Part shown: positions 12,489 to 12,622 of the stretch, piece by piece
Position numbering within the stretch: position 1 is the first letter of the stretch
How the letters are laid out: the number at the start of each line of letters is the position of its first letter
Source: Lentzea sp.
GTDB lineage: Bacteria; Actinomycetota; Actinomycetes; Mycobacteriales; Pseudonocardiaceae
Direction of reading: 5' to 3'
DNA length: 12,622 nucleotides
Assembly (NCBI GenBank): GCA_030146905.1
Contig: JASLAV010000969.1
Location: 1 to 12,622 of the forward strand
The notes under the pieces: model-generated
Databases searched by the model: none
What the model was told of the DNA's origin: nothing
Seen by the model: only the letters and a program-made list of their open reading frames with translations
Program-made: the position numbers and the translations under genes

Positions 12489-12622
12489 CAGCTCTTGATG
12501 CCTCCGTGGAATCGGAACCCGTACCGCTTGCTCACGAACAGGTACAGCACGACCACCGGGATCGAGTACAGCAGCGAGAACACCGGGATCACCGTCAGGT
12601 TGGCGCTGCCGCCCTCGTCGTA
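12488..12622 (-). CDS. ABC importer permease, MalG-like, C-terminal fragment (runs off the window)
   Basis: Only the last 44 codons and the TGA stop are present; the gene continues beyond base 12622. The tail contains one membrane helix (LTVIPVFSLLYSIPVVVLYL). It ends FVSKRYGFRFHGGIKS, which matches the closing pattern of MalG-type carbohydrate (CUT1) permeases, where an aromatic/basic segment leads to GGxKG or a close variant. The stop overlaps the ATPase start by one base (TGATG), so this is the transport operon that also carries the PhyH dioxygenase. From the fragment alone a spermidine/iron-type permease cannot be excluded. Confidence 0.65.
   Translation of the reverse strand, partial: YDEGGSANLTVIPVFSLLYSIPVVVLYLFVSKRYGFRFHGGIKS

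Overview
The window is high-GC DNA with GTG starts, tightly coupled operons, Sec-type signal peptides and lipoboxes. This fits a filamentous actinomycete, probably of the Pseudonocardiales type, but that placement is inferred from style and not from a marker gene. It reads as an accessory, mostly extracytoplasmic region: five complete or partial products carry a signal peptide or lipobox, and three ABC-transport modules or parts of modules follow. Almost everything lies on the minus strand; only a GDSL esterase and a lipoprotein gene run on the plus strand.

Layout. (1) 1-600: the 5' end of a secreted-protein gene on the minus strand, with a 24-bp near-perfect palindrome in its leader, then a gene-poor stretch and a frameshifted 3' remnant of an MmcQ/YjbR-like gene. 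(2) 754-3054 (minus): a class I methyltransferase followed by a secreted metzincin-type metalloprotease with PPC-like repeats. (3) 3096-4966 (plus): a secreted SGNH/GDSL esterase preceded by a CebR-like (LacI-family) operator, then a lipoprotein resembling DUF4232. (4) 4972-7949 (minus): a two-gene unit with ATGA overlap, a secreted sorbosone/glucose-dehydrogenase-like beta-propeller with an extra C-terminal domain, and a secreted LamG-like protein. (5) 8071-10696 (minus): a complete three-gene ABC importer (permease, NMT1/TauA-type lipoprotein binding protein, ATPase) with overlapping start and stop codons. (6) 10814-12622 (minus): the distal part of another operon, with a MalG-like permease C-terminus, a MalK/PotA-type ATPase with a C-terminal extension, and a PhyH-family Fe(II)/2-oxoglutarate dioxygenase.

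Regulation is the most striking feature. The same perfect 14-bp palindrome, GGAAAGCGCTTTCC, occurs twice, once in front of unit 4 and once in front of unit 5. Each copy sits just downstream of a convincing promoter with a 17-bp spacer (TTGTGA/TAGATT and TTGACC/TAGCGT). This predicts that one LacI/GalR-family repressor controls both the secreted dehydrogenase/lectin-like pair and the importer, which would make them one extracellular oxidation-and-uptake system. A related but distinct AGCGCT-centred operator precedes the esterase gene. No regulator gene lies in the window. No RNA genes, insertion sequences or CRISPR arrays were seen. The 155 bases at 599-753 show no recognisable gene.
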